Source: Stenotrophomonas sp. SAU14A_NAIMI4_5
GTDB lineage: Bacteria > Pseudomonadota > Gammaproteobacteria > Xanthomonadales > Xanthomonadaceae
Assembly (NCBI RefSeq): GCF_003086795.1
Contig: NZ_CP026003.1
Location: 19,430 to 83,429 of the forward strand
Length of the DNA: 64,000 bases
Reading direction: 5' to 3'
Part shown: positions 34,348-45,715 of the stretch, one piece after another
Numbering within the stretch: the stretch's first letter is position 1
How the letters are laid out: the number at the start of each line of letters is the position of its first letter
Translations under genes and position numbers: made by a program
The notes under the pieces: model-generated
The model's input: the letters and a program-made list of their open reading frames with translations, nothing else
What the model was told of the DNA's origin: nothing
The model's database searches: none

Positions 34348-36810
34348 ATGTCGCTGCACCAGTACCGCCGCAAGCGCCGTTTTGGCGGTGGCAGCGGGCA
34401 GACACCGGAGCCGGATGATGGCCCGGCCGCAGGCAATCCGAAGCGGCGCCCGCAGTTCGTCATCCAGCTGCACCACGCCAGCTCGCGGCACTACGATTTC
34501 CGCCTGGAAATGGACGGCGTGCTGAAGAGCTGGGCGGTGCCCAAGGGCCCGTCGCTGCGGGTGGGCGAGAAGCGCCTGGCGGTGGAAGTGGAGGACCATC
34601 CGCTGTCCTACGCCGGCTTCGAAGGGGATATTCCCGAAGGCCATTACGGCGCAGGCCACGTGCAGGTGTTCGACCATGGCAGCTGGGCCTGCGAAGGCGA
34701 CCCGCTGCAGGCGCTGGCCGATGGCAAGCTCGACTTCGTGCTGCATGGGCAGCGCCTGAGTGGCGGCTGGAAGCTGGTGCGCACGGCCATGAAAGGGCGG
34801 CAGGTGCAGTGGCTGCTGATCAAGCGTGACGATGCCGACGCGCGCGACGCCGAGGCCGATGATCTTCTGGAGAACGCCATGCCTGCATCCAGGGCCGCAG
34901 CAAAGAAGGCGAAAAAGGCAACGCGCGCCGCGCCCCGCAAGGCAGACGCACGCTGGCATGCGCGCGCGCTGAAGCTCGCCGGTGCACGCGACCATCCGTA
35001 TCCGCGCGGCTTCAAGCCGCAGCTGACCGATCACCGCGACACCGCACCCGATGGCGAACGCTGGCTGCATGAGATCAAGTGGGATGGCTATCGCCTGCTG
35101 GCCGACCTGCACGACGGCGAGCTGAAACTGCGCTCGCGCAATGGCCTGGACTGGACCGACGACTTCCCCGAAGTCGCCCAGGCCGTGCGCGCGCTGCCGG
35201 TACGTGATGCGCGCCTGGACGGCGAGCTGGTCGTGCTCGACGAACAGGGACGCAGCGACTTCGCGGCCCTGCAGCGTGTCATCGATGGCAGTTCGAAACA
35301 GCCGCTGCGCTACATCGTGTTCGATCTGCCCGGTGTGGCCGGCGTGGACATCAGCCGCGCGGCATTGCTGGAACGCAAGGCCCTGCTGAAGGACCTGATC
35401 GGACCGGAGCCGGGCACGCTGGCCTACAGCGAACACGTGCTCGACCACGGCCCTGCGGTGTTCGCCGCCAGCGGTGAGGCCGGCTTCGAAGGCATCGTCA
35501 GCAAGCAGGTCGATGCGCCCTATGCGAACGCCCGCGCGCGCAGCTGGGTGAAGGTGAAGCACGAGGACACCGACGAATTCGTCATCGTCGGCCACACCGC
35601 GCCCAAGGGCAGCCGGGTCGGCTTCGGTTCGCTGCTGCTGGCCACGCCCGACGCCGGCGGCCTGCGCTATGTGGGTCGCGTCGGCACCGGTTTCGACGAT
35701 GCGGCGTTGAAGGCGCTGAGCAGCGCGCTGGAGCCGCTGGCGGTGAAGAAAGCGGTGCTGGAGCTGCCGGCGCATGTTCCCTTCCGCGCGGCCAGCGTGC
35801 GCTGGGTGAAACCGGTGGTGGTGGCCGAAGTGGCCTTCCGTGGCTGGGGCAAGGAAGGGCTGCTGCGCCAGGCCAGCTTCAAGCGCCTGCGCAGCGACAA
35901 GCAGACGCAGGACCTGGGCGTGACGCAGGCAGCAGGCAGCGATGACGTAGCGGTGGCCATCAGCCATCCGCAACGGGTGGTGTACCCGCAGCGCAAGCTC
36001 AGCAAGGGCGACGTGGCCGACTACTACCGGCAGATGGCGCGCTGGATCCTGCCGGAGATCGCCGGCCGCCCGCTGTCACTGCTGCGCTGCCCGGATGGCG
36101 TCGGCAAGGCCTGCTTCTTCCAGAAGCATCATGGCGCCGGTCTGGGCGACGCCGTGCATGCGGTGCCGCTGCAGCAGAAGAGCGGCCGCGAGGACTACGT
36201 CTACATCGATGACGCGCGCGGCCTGCTGCAGCTGGTGCAGATGAACACTCTGGAGCTTCACCCGTGGGGCGCGACGATCGAGGATCCCGAGCATCCGGAC
36301 CGCCTGGTGTTCGATCTGGACCCCGGCGACGGCGTGAGCTGGGCGCAGGTGAAATCGGGTGCGCGCGATGTGCGCGACCGCCTGCTGCAGGTCGGCCTGC
36401 AGAGCTTCGTGCGGCTGTCCGGCGGCAAGGGTGTGCACGTGGTGGTGCCGCTGCAGCCGAAGGCCGATTGGGAACAGGTCAAGGCGTTCTGCGAAGCCTT
36501 CGCCCAGGCGATGGCGCTGGAGCAGCCCGACCGCTACGTGGCAACGATGAGCAAGGCCAGGCGCGAGGGCGTGATCTTCATCGACTGGCTGCGCAATACG
36601 CGGGGCGCCACCAGCGTGTGTTCGTGGTCGCTGCGTGCGCGGGAGAGCGCAGGCGTGGCGGTGCCGCTGCGCTGGGAAGAGCTGGCGAGAGTGGGCGCCG
36701 CCGATGCGTTCCCGATGGACAAGGCGTTGGCCCGCGCGAAGCGCCTGAAGGACGACCCGTGGCGCGGCATGGAACGGTTGCAGCAGGTGTTGCCGACCGG
36801 TAATCGGTAG
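34348..36810 (+). CDS. ligD: ATP-dependent DNA ligase D (PE-LIG-POL)
   Basis: An 820-residue multidomain repair enzyme in the Pseudomonas-like order. It starts with a 3'-phosphoesterase domain (residues 30-170, QLHHASSRHYDFRLEMDGVL, GHYGAGHVQVFDHGSW), followed by a Lys-rich linker, then the ligase (motif I EIKWDGYRLLA with adenylated Lys 244, LDGELVVLDEQG, EGIVSKQ, SWVKVKH) and an AEP primase-polymerase domain (HPQRVVYPQRKLSKGDVADYY, catalytic Asp pair DLDPGDG, RLSGGKGVHVVVPL). It fills and seals double-strand breaks with Ku. Its stop codon TAG is the TAG of the adjoining REP element. Confidence 0.95.
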   Translation: MSLHQYRRKRRFGGGSGQTPEPDDGPAAGNPKRRPQFVIQLHHASSRHYDFRLEMDGVLKSWAVPKGPSLRVGEKRLAVEVEDHPLSYAGFEGDIPEGHYGAGHVQVFDHGSWACEGDPLQALADGKLDFVLHGQRLSGGWKLVRTAMKGRQVQWLLIKRDDADARDAEADDLLENAMPASRAAAKKAKKATRAAPRKADARWHARALKLAGARDHPYPRGFKPQLTDHRDTAPDGERWLHEIKWDGYRLLADLHDGELKLRSRNGLDWTDDFPEVAQAVRALPVRDARLDGELVVLDEQGRSDFAALQRVIDGSSKQPLRYIVFDLPGVAGVDISRAALLERKALLKDLIGPEPGTLAYSEHVLDHGPAVFAASGEAGFEGIVSKQVDAPYANARARSWVKVKHEDTDEFVIVGHTAPKGSRVGFGSLLLATPDAGGLRYVGRVGTGFDDAALKALSSALEPLAVKKAVLELPAHVPFRAASVRWVKPVVVAEVAFRGWGKEGLLRQASFKRLRSDKQTQDLGVTQAAGSDDVAVAISHPQRVVYPQRKLSKGDVADYYRQMARWILPEIAGRPLSLLRCPDGVGKACFFQKHHGAGLGDAVHAVPLQQKSGREDYVYIDDARGLLQLVQMNTLELHPWGATIEDPEHPDRLVFDLDPGDGVSWAQVKSGARDVRDRLLQVGLQSFVRLSGGKGVHVVVPLQPKADWEQVKAFCEAFAQAMALEQPDRYVATMSKARREGVIFIDWLRNTRGATSVCSWSLRARESAGVAVPLRWEELARVGAADAFPMDKALARAKRLKDDPWRGMERLQQVLPTGNR

Positions 36811-36879
36811 CGCCGGGCCACGCCCGGCGAGCGCGCAGCGCGGATACGTTGCCTGTCGCCGGGCACGGCCCGGCGCTAC
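36807..36879. repeat. REP doublet, GTAGCGCCGGGC type
   Basis: GTAGCGCCGGGCCACGCCCG and the inverted CGCCGGGCACGGCCCGGCGC enclose a short GC-rich spacer (AGCGCGCAGCGCGGATACGT). It separates convergent ligD and the receptor gene at 36899, and its first TAG ends ligD. Confidence 0.85.
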
Positions 36880-36898
36880 CAGATCAATGTGGCGTGGC

Positions 36899-39700
36899 TC
36901 AGAAGTCCGCGCGGATGCCGAAGGTGACGCGGCGGCCGGAGAACTCGTACTGGGTCGGGAACGCCTTGTCGATCGTGTAACCGCTGGTCTTCTCGTCCAG
37001 CAGGTTGATCGCTTCCAGGTTCAGCTTCCAGGTGTCATTGAGGCGGAAGCCGATCGAGGCATCCAGCTGGCCATAGGCATCGCGGTAGACCGGATACATG
37101 TTCAGGTGGATGTACTCGACGTACTTGTCCTTGTAGTTGTACGAGGCGCGTGCGCTGAAGCGGTCGTTCTCGTAGTACAGGGTGAAGTTGTACGCCTTCT
37201 CGGCCAGGCCTTCCGGCGGGGTCGGGATGTCCAGGTCCGACGCACCGGTCAGCGAGTTGTCCAGCTGGGTGTAGTTGGCGTTGATGCCCCAGCCTTCCAG
37301 TGCCGGATGCAGCATCGACAGCGGCAGCTGCGCGACCAGCTCGACGCCGGTGACCTTGTAGGAACCGTCGGCGTTGACCGGCTGGTAGACCTCGAAGTCG
37401 TAGTAGCCGTCCAGCGAGCCGTTGGCGTTGAGCTTCTCCACGTTCGGCACGATGCCGGTCAGCGACTGCCGCACCACGCCGTCGATCTTCTTGGAGAAGT
37501 ACGACGCGGCCAGCAGGCCACCGTTCTGCAGGTACTTCTCCAGGCCCACTTCCCACTGCTTGGCGGTGGTCGGCTTCAGCGCCGGGTTGCCGTCCATGAA
37601 GCGGAAGCTGCTCCAGCTGACGGTGCGGCGGTAGGCGATGTCGGTCAGCGACGGACGCATCAGCGTTTCCGAGGCGGCACCGCGCAGCACCAGGCCGTCG
37701 GCGATCTCGGCGGTCATGTTGAAGCTGGGCAGGATCTTGCTGTAGTCGCCGCTGCTGGAAATCGGGGTCGGCGTGTAGCCGTTGCTGCCAACGGCGTTCT
37801 GCACCGGGTGGAAGCCGGCCGAGTCGACATCAGTGTCGATCGAGCGCACGCCCAGGTTGGCGTACACCGGTACGGTGCCGATGTCGAAGTAGAAGTCGGC
37901 CATGGCATACAGCGCCAGGGTCTTCTCCTTCACCTCGTAGTACTGGCCCGGATCGATCGGGGTTTCATAGCCCGGGTAGCGGAACGTGGCGCGCGCATAG
38001 GCGTTGGACACCTGCTGCCAGTCCAGGTCGCTGGGGCGATACGCACCACCCGGTGCCAGCTGGCTGATCCACACCGGGTTGCTGTCGGCCAGCGTGCGCG
38101 TGTTGACCCACGCGGCGCTGCCGGCGGTCGGGCCCTGGATCTTGCCGCTGCCGAACTCGCGTTCCTTGGTCTTGTCGGTGTAGCGCGCGCCGAACTGCAC
38201 GCCGCTCAGTGCCGGGAAGAAGGCCAGGTTCATCTGCCGGCGCAGGTCGAGCTGCGCGGCGTACTTGTCATCCTTCACCTTCTCAAGCTCGGTTTCGTAC
38301 GCTTCGAACAGGTACTTGTCCGCGGCGTTGTACATGTCGAAACCGCCGGTGGTGCTCGGCACGGTCTCGCCGCCGTTGCTGGTCCAGCGCGTGCGCGACG
38401 GCGCGTAGGCCACGTGCTTGAGGTTGGCGTAGTCCGAATCCTTGCGCGCGCCGGAATAGCCGACCAGCGCGTCGATGTCCCAGCCACCCACCTTCCAGTC
38501 CAGCTTGCTGCTGAACTGACGGTAGTCGGTGTTGGCGTTGCGTTCCTTGCTGAGGATCTCGTGCTGGGTGGCGGTGTAGGACACGTCCTTCAGCACGGTG
38601 ATGCCGTAGGCCGACAGCGTGTCGCTGTCGTAGTCGTGGATGGTGTCCAGCGTGCTGCGGCTGGACGCCGAGTACGCCGCGGCATCGTACTCGTCCTCGT
38701 GCGTGTCATAGCCGCCGAGCATCGCATCGAAGCTGAGCGAGAACGTGTCGCTGGGCTTGAACTGCAGCGACGCGGTGGCGCCCCACTGGTCCTGCTCGTT
38801 GAGGTAGACGCGGTCGCCGACCTTGTCCTGGAAGATGATGCGGCTGGTCTCGTCCTTGTCCATGCGGTCCTGCACGACGATGCCGGCATCACGCGCCAGC
38901 ACGGCGGCGGCCTGCGAACCACGCGTGCCCGACGCTTCCAGGAAGCGGCCCATGGGACGGAAGTTGATGCCCGAGTTGGAGTCGGTGCGGTTGGTGCGCT
39001 TGGCCTTGGAGAACGACACCAGGCCGCCCCAGTCGCCCCAGGTGTCACTGGCGAGGAAGGAGATCTTCGGGTCGATCTTGCCGTTGATCGAGTTGTGCGA
39101 GGCTTCGGCCGAGGCACTGAACTTCGGCTCGGGGAAGTCGAACGGCTTGGCCGTTTCGATGTAGACCGAACCGGCGATGCCACCTTCCTCGTCGGCGGCG
39201 GTCGGCGACTTCTGCACGGTGACCGTCTGCACCACGTCGGCGGCGAAGATGTCGAACTGCACATCGCGCCCGCCACTGCCCGAAGCGGTGGCCAGGTTGT
39301 TGATCGAGACCAGGGTGAACTCGCTGGGCAGGCCGCGCACGCTGACCTTGCTGCCCAGGCCCTTGTTGCGCTCGATGGTCACGCCCGGCATACGCTGCAG
39401 CGCTTCGGCGAGGTTCTGTTCCGGGAAATCGGCGACGTCGGTGGCGACGATCGAATCGGAGAAGCCGATGTTGGCGCGCTTGAGGTCGACCGCGCGTTCC
39501 AGGCTCTTGGCATAGCTGCCGGAGACGGTGACGGTGTCCAGCTGCTGCAGCTGTTCGCGGGTATCGCCATCGGCGGCTTCTTCAGCCATTGCATCGAGGG
39601 GCAGTACGGCGAGGCCGCCGATCAGCACCGCATGCACGGCGCGGGACAAAAGCTTCGCATGGGGGGCCGCAGCGGCGGCCTCCCGGTTCTGGTAACGCAT
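36899..39700 (-). CDS. TonB-dependent receptor, large oligosaccharide-type
   Basis: A 933-residue receptor of the Caulobacter/Xanthomonas family. It has a signal region, a TonB-box region (LDTVTVSGSYAKSLERAVDLKR), and a plug with VADFPEQNLAEALQRMPGVTIERNKG, GSKVSVRGLPSEFTLVSINN and VQTVTVQKSPTAADEEGGIAGSV; the barrel ends in ...FGIRADF. This subgroup often imports plant-derived or amino-sugar oligosaccharides, but no partner enzymes flank it, so the ligand is unknown. It is monocistronic, with a 117-nt gap to the membrane protein gene upstream. Confidence 0.9.
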   Translation of the reverse strand: MRYQNREAAAAAPHAKLLSRAVHAVLIGGLAVLPLDAMAEEAADGDTREQLQQLDTVTVSGSYAKSLERAVDLKRANIGFSDSIVATDVADFPEQNLAEALQRMPGVTIERNKGLGSKVSVRGLPSEFTLVSINNLATASGSGGRDVQFDIFAADVVQTVTVQKSPTAADEEGGIAGSVYIETAKPFDFPEPKFSASAEASHNSINGKIDPKISFLASDTWGDWGGLVSFSKAKRTNRTDSNSGINFRPMGRFLEASGTRGSQAAAVLARDAGIVVQDRMDKDETSRIIFQDKVGDRVYLNEQDQWGATASLQFKPSDTFSLSFDAMLGGYDTHEDEYDAAAYSASSRSTLDTIHDYDSDTLSAYGITVLKDVSYTATQHEILSKERNANTDYRQFSSKLDWKVGGWDIDALVGYSGARKDSDYANLKHVAYAPSRTRWTSNGGETVPSTTGGFDMYNAADKYLFEAYETELEKVKDDKYAAQLDLRRQMNLAFFPALSGVQFGARYTDKTKEREFGSGKIQGPTAGSAAWVNTRTLADSNPVWISQLAPGGAYRPSDLDWQQVSNAYARATFRYPGYETPIDPGQYYEVKEKTLALYAMADFYFDIGTVPVYANLGVRSIDTDVDSAGFHPVQNAVGSNGYTPTPISSSGDYSKILPSFNMTAEIADGLVLRGAASETLMRPSLTDIAYRRTVSWSSFRFMDGNPALKPTTAKQWEVGLEKYLQNGGLLAASYFSKKIDGVVRQSLTGIVPNVEKLNANGSLDGYYDFEVYQPVNADGSYKVTGVELVAQLPLSMLHPALEGWGINANYTQLDNSLTGASDLDIPTPPEGLAEKAYNFTLYYENDRFSARASYNYKDKYVEYIHLNMYPVYRDAYGQLDASIGFRLNDTWKLNLEAINLLDEKTSGYTIDKAFPTQYEFSGRRVTFGIRADF

Positions 39701-39817
39701 CGGATGATTTCCCGGTTCCCTGTGGTGACTTACGCCGCGCCTGCCCGTGTTCCGTGGGTGCAGGCCCCTGCGCCGCGTTGCCGACGTTCGGCGGGCACCG
39801 AGCCTAGGGGGGAATTG

Positions 39818-40213
39818 TTAAGCCTGTGTTGCGCTGCGGGACGGACGACGACCAAACCACCAGCCACCGAGCAGCTGCACCGGCAGCGACACCAGCAGCG
39901 CGATGGCGAACCAGCGCGGGAAATCGCCGCCCATCACCCACAGGCCGTAGCCGCTGCCGAGTACCAGCAGGGTCCAGATCGAGGTGCCATGCGCACGCGG
40001 CCAGCACGGTGCGTAGTAGGTGGCAAAGGCGATGCCGGCGATGCCGCCGAGCACGGTGAAGGCCAGGTCCCAACCCAGTTGCGCTTCGCTGCCGGGGTGC
40101 AGGCCGAACAACGACGGCAGCCAGCCGCCGGCACTGCTGACCAGGGCCAGCGCGAGCAGCGCGCCGACCAGGGCGACGACGGACAGGAAAACGGTCTTGA
40201 GCATCTCGGGCAT
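39818..40213 (-). CDS. Small integral membrane protein
   Basis: A 131-residue protein with four predicted TM segments (FLSVVALVGALLALALVSS, AFTVLGGIAGIAFATYYAP, SIWTLLVLGSGYGLWVMGG and FAIALLVSLPVQLLGGWWFG) and a short basic C-terminus. Family not recognised. It lies between the TonB receptor and a REP doublet, with no obvious functional partner. Confidence 0.6.
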   Translation of the reverse strand: MPEMLKTVFLSVVALVGALLALALVSSAGGWLPSLFGLHPGSEAQLGWDLAFTVLGGIAGIAFATYYAPCWPRAHGTSIWTLLVLGSGYGLWVMGGDFPRWFAIALLVSLPVQLLGGWWFGRRPSRSATQA

Positions 40214-40241
40214 GCCGTCATTGTACGGCGCTCCGGGCTGC

Positions 40242-40305
40242 GTAGAGTCGAGCTTGCTCGACTGCTCTGTTCCGTGCGGCTGCAGTCGAGCAAGCTCGAC
40301 TCTAC
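40242..40305. repeat. REP doublet, AGTCGAGCTTGCTCGACT type
   Basis: Inverted arms AGTCGAGCTTGCTCGACT and CAGTCGAGCAAGCTCGACTC around a short loop (GCTCTGTTCCGTGCGGCTG), 6 nt before the stop of the minus-strand DUF779 gene. Confidence 0.9.
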
Positions 40306-40311
40306 AGGGGC

Positions 40312-40689
40312 TCAGGCCTTGCCGGCGGCCTGCAGCGCGGCGAATTCCTCGTCGCTGAACAGCCGCGAGCGCACCAGGAAGCGCTCGCCTTCGCCGTTCT
40401 CCAGCGAGAACATGCCGCCGCGCCCGGGCACCACGTCGATGATCAGCTGGGTGTGCTTCCAGTATTCGAACTGCGAGGGACTGATATGGAACGGCGCGCC
40501 GCCGATTTCGCCCAGGCAGACATCGCGATCACCGACGATGAAGTCGCCCTGCGCGAAGCACATCGGCGAGGAGCCATCGCAGCAGCCGCCGGACTGGTGG
40601 AACATCAGCGGGCCATGGCGCGCGCGCAGCCTGTCGATCAGCTGCAGCGCCGCGAGGGTGGCGATGACCTGGTGCGGAAGTTCGTTCAT
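40312..40689 (-). CDS. DUF779 family protein
   Basis: A 125-residue protein with the conserved Cys-rich DUF779 motif MFHQSGGCCDGSSPMC and the segment LGEIGGAPFHISPSQFEYWKHTQLIIDVVPGRGG. DUF779 genes are commonly found beside acetaldehyde-type aldehyde dehydrogenases; their role is unknown, perhaps aldehyde- or metal-related. Here it is the third gene after ALDH and ADH, separated from ADH by a 133-nt gap that contains a palindromic repeat. Confidence 0.88.
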   Translation of the reverse strand: MNELPHQVIATLAALQLIDRLRARHGPLMFHQSGGCCDGSSPMCFAQGDFIVGDRDVCLGEIGGAPFHISPSQFEYWKHTQLIIDVVPGRGGMFSLENGEGERFLVRSRLFSDEEFAALQAAGKA

Positions 40690-40702
40690 GAGTGCCTCGT
40701 CC

Positions 40703-40749
40703 GGGGTCAGAGCCCTCCACTCCTGGCGGAGTGGGAGGGATCCGACCCC
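40703..40749. repeat. Palindromic repeat, GGGGTCAGAGCCC...GGGATCCGACCCC type
   Basis: GGGGTCAGAGCCCTCCACTC and GAGTGGGAGGGATCCGACCC form a long hairpin. A relative with the same arms occurs at 61179-61219. It lies between the ADH and DUF779 genes, where it could attenuate or stabilise the transcript. Confidence 0.8.
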
Positions 40750-40822
40750 TTGCAGGGTTCCGTTGCACGGCCGCCGCGTCCGCGGGAGAGGGGGACGGGC
40801 GCGGCAGCCATGCGCGGGATGA

Positions 40823-41851
40823 TCAGGCGGCGAAGTCCAGCACCACGCGGCCCTCGATGGTGCCGGCGTGCATGCGCGCGAACACCTCGTTGATGTTTTC
40901 CAGGCGGTCGGTGCTGACCGTCGCCGCGACCTTGCCTTCGGCAGCGAACTGCAGCGATTCCTGCAGGTCCAGGCGGGTGCCGACGATCGAGCCGCGCACG
41001 GTCACGCCGTTGAGCACCATGCCGAAGATGTCCAGCGGGAAGTTGCCTGGCGGCAGGCCGTTCAACGAGACCGTGCCGCCACGGCGGACCATGCCCAGCG
41101 CCTGTTCGAACGCCTTGGGCGAGACCGCGGTGACCAGTGCGCCGTGCGCGCCGCCGATCTCCTTCTTCAGGAAGGCGGCCGGGTCGGTGGTGCGTGCGTT
41201 GACGGTGACCTGCGCGCCCAGCCGCCGGGCCAGGGCCAGCTTGCCGTCGTCGACATCGATGGCCGCCACGTTCAGGCCCATTGCACGTGCGTACTGCACC
41301 GCCATGTGGCCCAGGCCGCCGATGCCGGAGATCGCCACCCAGTCACCGGGCTTGGTATCGGTGACCTTCAGGCCCTTGTAGACGGTCACGCCGGCGCACA
41401 ACACCGGCGCGATCTCCACGAAGCCCACTTCCTTCGGAAGCAGGCCGACATAGTTGGCATCGGCCAGTGCGTACTCGGCGAAGCCGCCGTTGACCGAGTA
41501 GCCGGTGTTGCGCTGCGTTTCGCACAGCGTCTCCCAGCCACCCAGGCAGTGTTCGCAATGGCCACACGCCGAGTACAACCAGGGGATGCCGACCCTGTCG
41601 CCTTCCTTGACGTGCCCTACCCCGCCTCCCACGGCCACGACGTGCCCCACGCCCTCGTGGCCGGGGATGAATGGCGGGTTCGGTTTCACCGGCCAGTCGC
41701 CCTCGGCGGCGTGCAGGTCGGTGTGGCAGACGCCACAGGCCTCGATACTGACCAGGACCTCGCCCGCCCCCGGGCGCGGTACCACGACTTCCTCGATGAC
41801 CAGCGGCTTGCCGAACTCACGGACGACGGCAGCCTTCATGGTTCTATTCAT
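40823..41851 (-). CDS. adhP: Zinc-dependent alcohol dehydrogenase, AdhP type
   Basis: A 342-residue medium-chain dehydrogenase. Catalytic Zn ligands are in [15 protein letters not shown] (Cys) and [12 protein letters not shown] (His); structural Zn cysteines are in [17 protein letters not shown]; the cofactor motif is [23 protein letters not shown] 41851 follows GGAG with good spacing; a second ATG four codons on is possible. It oxidises ethanol and similar alcohols to aldehydes with NAD. It lies 75 nt after the ALDH gene in the same operon, so the pair takes alcohol through acetaldehyde to acetate. Confidence 0.92.
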   Translation of the reverse strand: MNRTMKAAVVREFGKPLVIEEVVVPRPGAGEVLVSIEACGVCHTDLHAAEGDWPVKPNPPFIPGHEGVGHVVAVGGGVGHVKEGDRVGIPWLYSACGHCEHCLGGWETLCETQRNTGYSVNGGFAEYALADANYVGLLPKEVGFVEIAPVLCAGVTVYKGLKVTDTKPGDWVAISGIGGLGHMAVQYARAMGLNVAAIDVDDGKLALARRLGAQVTVNARTTDPAAFLKKEIGGAHGALVTAVSPKAFEQALGMVRRGGTVSLNGLPPGNFPLDIFGMVLNGVTVRGSIVGTRLDLQESLQFAAEGKVAATVSTDRLENINEVFARMHAGTIEGRVVLDFAA

Positions 41852-41926
41852 GCGGGTTACTCCGTAGTGCGCTTGCAGACAGGATGGCGCGGGCCCCATG
41901 CCCGCGCCTTGATCCCGATCAATCCA

Positions 41927-43465
<1,539 letters not shown>

Positions 43466-43516
43466 CGTGGGCACTCCTTGGATGGCCCGGACAACCCGGG
43501 GCCTGCCTCCCCTACC

Positions 43517-43531
43517 GCAACGAGCGTGCCA
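43517..43531 (-). promoter_or_regulatory. Sigma-54 (-24/-12) promoter of the ALDH-ADH-DUF779 operon
   Basis: The minus strand reads TGGCACGCTCGTTGC, an exact match to TGGCACnnnnnTTGC. Transcription would start about 12 nt downstream, giving a leader of about 40 nt before the ATG at 43465. The divergent gene encodes a sigma-54 activator, as required. Confidence 0.88.
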
Positions 43532-43673
43532 ACCGCGCGCGTGCTGCGGCGCGTCACGGGCTGCGGCAGCGCAGTTGCTGGCGGCCCCCGCGTGGAATGC
43601 GGCGGCGCACCAGCAGTCGTCATCGCAACTGAAGCGCGGATGTGCTTTTAATCGGAACAGTGCCCGCAACAAC

Positions 43674-43690
43674 TGTCGCAGAATGCGACA
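43674..43690. promoter_or_regulatory. Putative activator-binding palindrome (UAS)
   Basis: TGTCGCAGAATGCGACA is a perfect inverted repeat of 7 bp with a 3-bp spacer, about 145 bp upstream of the sigma-54 promoter. That is the right distance for an enhancer site bound by the divergent AcoR-type protein. It also overlaps the alternative ATG of that gene, so it may give autoregulation. Confidence 0.6.
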
Positions 43691-43703
43691 CAGGAGCGTC
43701 AGG

Positions 43704-45590
43704 GTGTCCCAGCCGATTCTTCCCGAGCGCGTAGGTGGCGCGCGTCGTGCCTTCTTCGAGCGCGGCGCATCGCCGGCCGGGGCGGTGCCCGATGCCATCC
43801 TGCAGTCATGGCGGCGCTGCCAGCGCCAGGGCCTGTCGGTGGACGCGCGTCCCGACGTGGCCCCGGTACCCGAGCTGTCGCTGCGTGAACTGCGCCAGCG
43901 CCGCGAGCGCCTGTGGCGGCTGGCCCGTCCCGAGCTGGAAGGGCTGGCAAGCTCGCTGGCCAGCAGCGATGGCATCGTGCTGCTCACCGACGAGGAAGGC
44001 TGGGTACTGGACGCCGAGGGCAGCAACAGCTTCCTCGACCGCGCCGGACAGGTCGCGCTGATGCCGGGGGTGCGCTGGGACGAAGGCACGGTCGGTACCA
44101 ATGCCATCGGCACGGCCATCGTCGAAGGCCGTGCCCTGCAGGTGCGCGGCGGCGAACACTTCTTCGCCCCGCACGGCATCCTGACCTGCTCGGCCACGCC
44201 GATCTTCGATCCGTTCGGGCAGCGCGTCGGCGTGCTCGATATTTCCGGCGATGCGCGCCACGCCCACCTGCATGCGCTGGCGCTGGGCCGCCATGCGGTG
44301 GACCAGATCGAGCACCGCTATTTCGCCGACGGGCTGGATGACTGCGAGCTGCTGCACCTGCATGCGCAGCCGCTGTTGCTGGGCAGCCCGCGCGAAGCCC
44401 TGCTCGGCTTCCGCAACGGCCGGCTGGTGGCCGCCAACCGGGTCGGCCTGGGATTGTTCGGGCTGGACCGCCACGACATCGGCCACGCGTCCTACGAGGC
44501 CCTGTTCGACCAGCCGCTGTCGCGCCTGCATGACGACGGCATGCTGCTGGACCGGCAGGGGCGTGCGCTGTACGGCCACAGCGACGGCAGGCGGCACACG
44601 CGTGCCGCTGGCGCCGTGGTTGCGCGCACGCCCCGCGTGGACCCTGCCGCCGCCGCGCCCGCGCTGCTGGCGGCACCCGGCACGGTGCTGGCGGCGCCGG
44701 TGCAGCAGCAGCTGCGCCAGGCGGTGCGGGTGCTGGATGCGGGGCTGCCGGTACTGGTGCAGGGCGAAACCGGCACCGGCAAGGAAGTCTTCGCGCGCGA
44801 GCTGCATCGCCGCTGCGCGCGTGCCGGCCAACCGCTGGTGGCGGTGAACTGCGCGGCACTGCCTGAAGGCCTGATCGAAGCCGAACTGTTCGGCTACGAG
44901 GAAGGCGCGTTCACCGGCGCGCGCCGGCAGGGCAGTACCGGCCTGCTGCGGCAGGCGCAGGGCGGCGTGCTGTTCCTGGATGAGATCGGCGACATGCCGT
45001 TGGCCCTGCAACCGCGCCTGCTGCGCGTGCTGCAGGAACGCGAGCTGTCACCGCTGGGCGGTGGCCGCCCGGTGAAACTGGACTTCGCCCTGGTCTGTGC
45101 CAGCCACTGCGACCTGCAGCAGGCCGTGGCCGAGGGGCGCTTCCGGGCTGATCTCTACTACCGCATTGCCGATCATGTCGTGCATCTGCCGGCCCTGCGT
45201 GAGCTGGACGAGCGCGGTGCCCTGCTGCAGGCGCTGTGGTCACCGATGGCGCAGGGCCGCGTGCTGCAGGCGGAAGTCCTGCAGGTGCTGCAGCGGCAGC
45301 GCTGGCCAGGCAACCTGCGCCAGCTGCAGGCCTGCCTGCGCACGCTGGTGGCGTTGAGCGACCCGGGTGAGCAGATCACGCCTGCGCACTTGCCTGCCGA
45401 ACTGCTGAAGGTGCCGATGGTACAGGCGGCCAACGCCAGCACTGCATCGGGCGGGCTGCGTGACATCGCCGAGGACGCGATGCGGCAGGCCCTGCAGGAC
45501 GCCGACGGCAATGTGACCGCCGCAGCCAGGCAGCTGGGCATCAGCCGCAGCACGCTGTACCGGCGGCTGGGCCAGCCCGCCGCGCGCTGA
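43704..45590 (+). CDS. Sigma-54-dependent transcriptional activator, AcoR family
   Basis: A 628-residue activator from GTG 43704 (AGGAG about 8 nt upstream; ATG 43683 is alternative but lies in the palindrome). The N-terminal GAF-type sensor contains [27 protein letters not shown], typical of AcoR. The AAA+ domain has Walker [15 protein letters not shown], the sigma-54 contact [18 protein letters not shown] in place of the usual GAFTGA context, and Walker [15 protein letters not shown]. The C-terminal Fis-type HTH reads [19 protein letters not shown]. It probably senses acetaldehyde or acetoin and activates the divergent operon. Confidence 0.92.
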   Translation: MSQPILPERVGGARRAFFERGASPAGAVPDAILQSWRRCQRQGLSVDARPDVAPVPELSLRELRQRRERLWRLARPELEGLASSLASSDGIVLLTDEEGWVLDAEGSNSFLDRAGQVALMPGVRWDEGTVGTNAIGTAIVEGRALQVRGGEHFFAPHGILTCSATPIFDPFGQRVGVLDISGDARHAHLHALALGRHAVDQIEHRYFADGLDDCELLHLHAQPLLLGSPREALLGFRNGRLVAANRVGLGLFGLDRHDIGHASYEALFDQPLSRLHDDGMLLDRQGRALYGHSDGRRHTRAAGAVVARTPRVDPAAAAPALLAAPGTVLAAPVQQQLRQAVRVLDAGLPVLVQGETGTGKEVFARELHRRCARAGQPLVAVNCAALPEGLIEAELFGYEEGAFTGARRQGSTGLLRQAQGGVLFLDEIGDMPLALQPRLLRVLQERELSPLGGGRPVKLDFALVCASHCDLQQAVAEGRFRADLYYRIADHVVHLPALRELDERGALLQALWSPMAQGRVLQAEVLQVLQRQRWPGNLRQLQACLRTLVALSDPGEQITPAHLPAELLKVPMVQAANASTASGGLRDIAEDAMRQALQDADGNVTAAARQLGISRSTLYRRLGQPAAR

Positions 45591-45608
45591 GCACGCGCAG
45601 CGGGCCTG

Positions 45609-45670
45609 GTAGTGGTCGAGCTTGCTCGATTGCTGTTCGCCAGAAGCCAGTCGAGCAAGCTCGACTCTAC
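45609..45670. repeat. REP doublet, AGTCGAGCTTGCTCGA type
   Basis: GTAGTGGTCGAGCTTGCTCG and the inverted AGTCGAGCAAGCTCGACTCT enclose a short loop. It sits between the convergent ends of the activator and eda genes and probably serves both transcripts. Confidence 0.88.
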
Positions 45671-45715
45671 GACGCAACGGCCGTCGCGCAGGGGCGACGG
45701 CCACCCGCGCGCAGC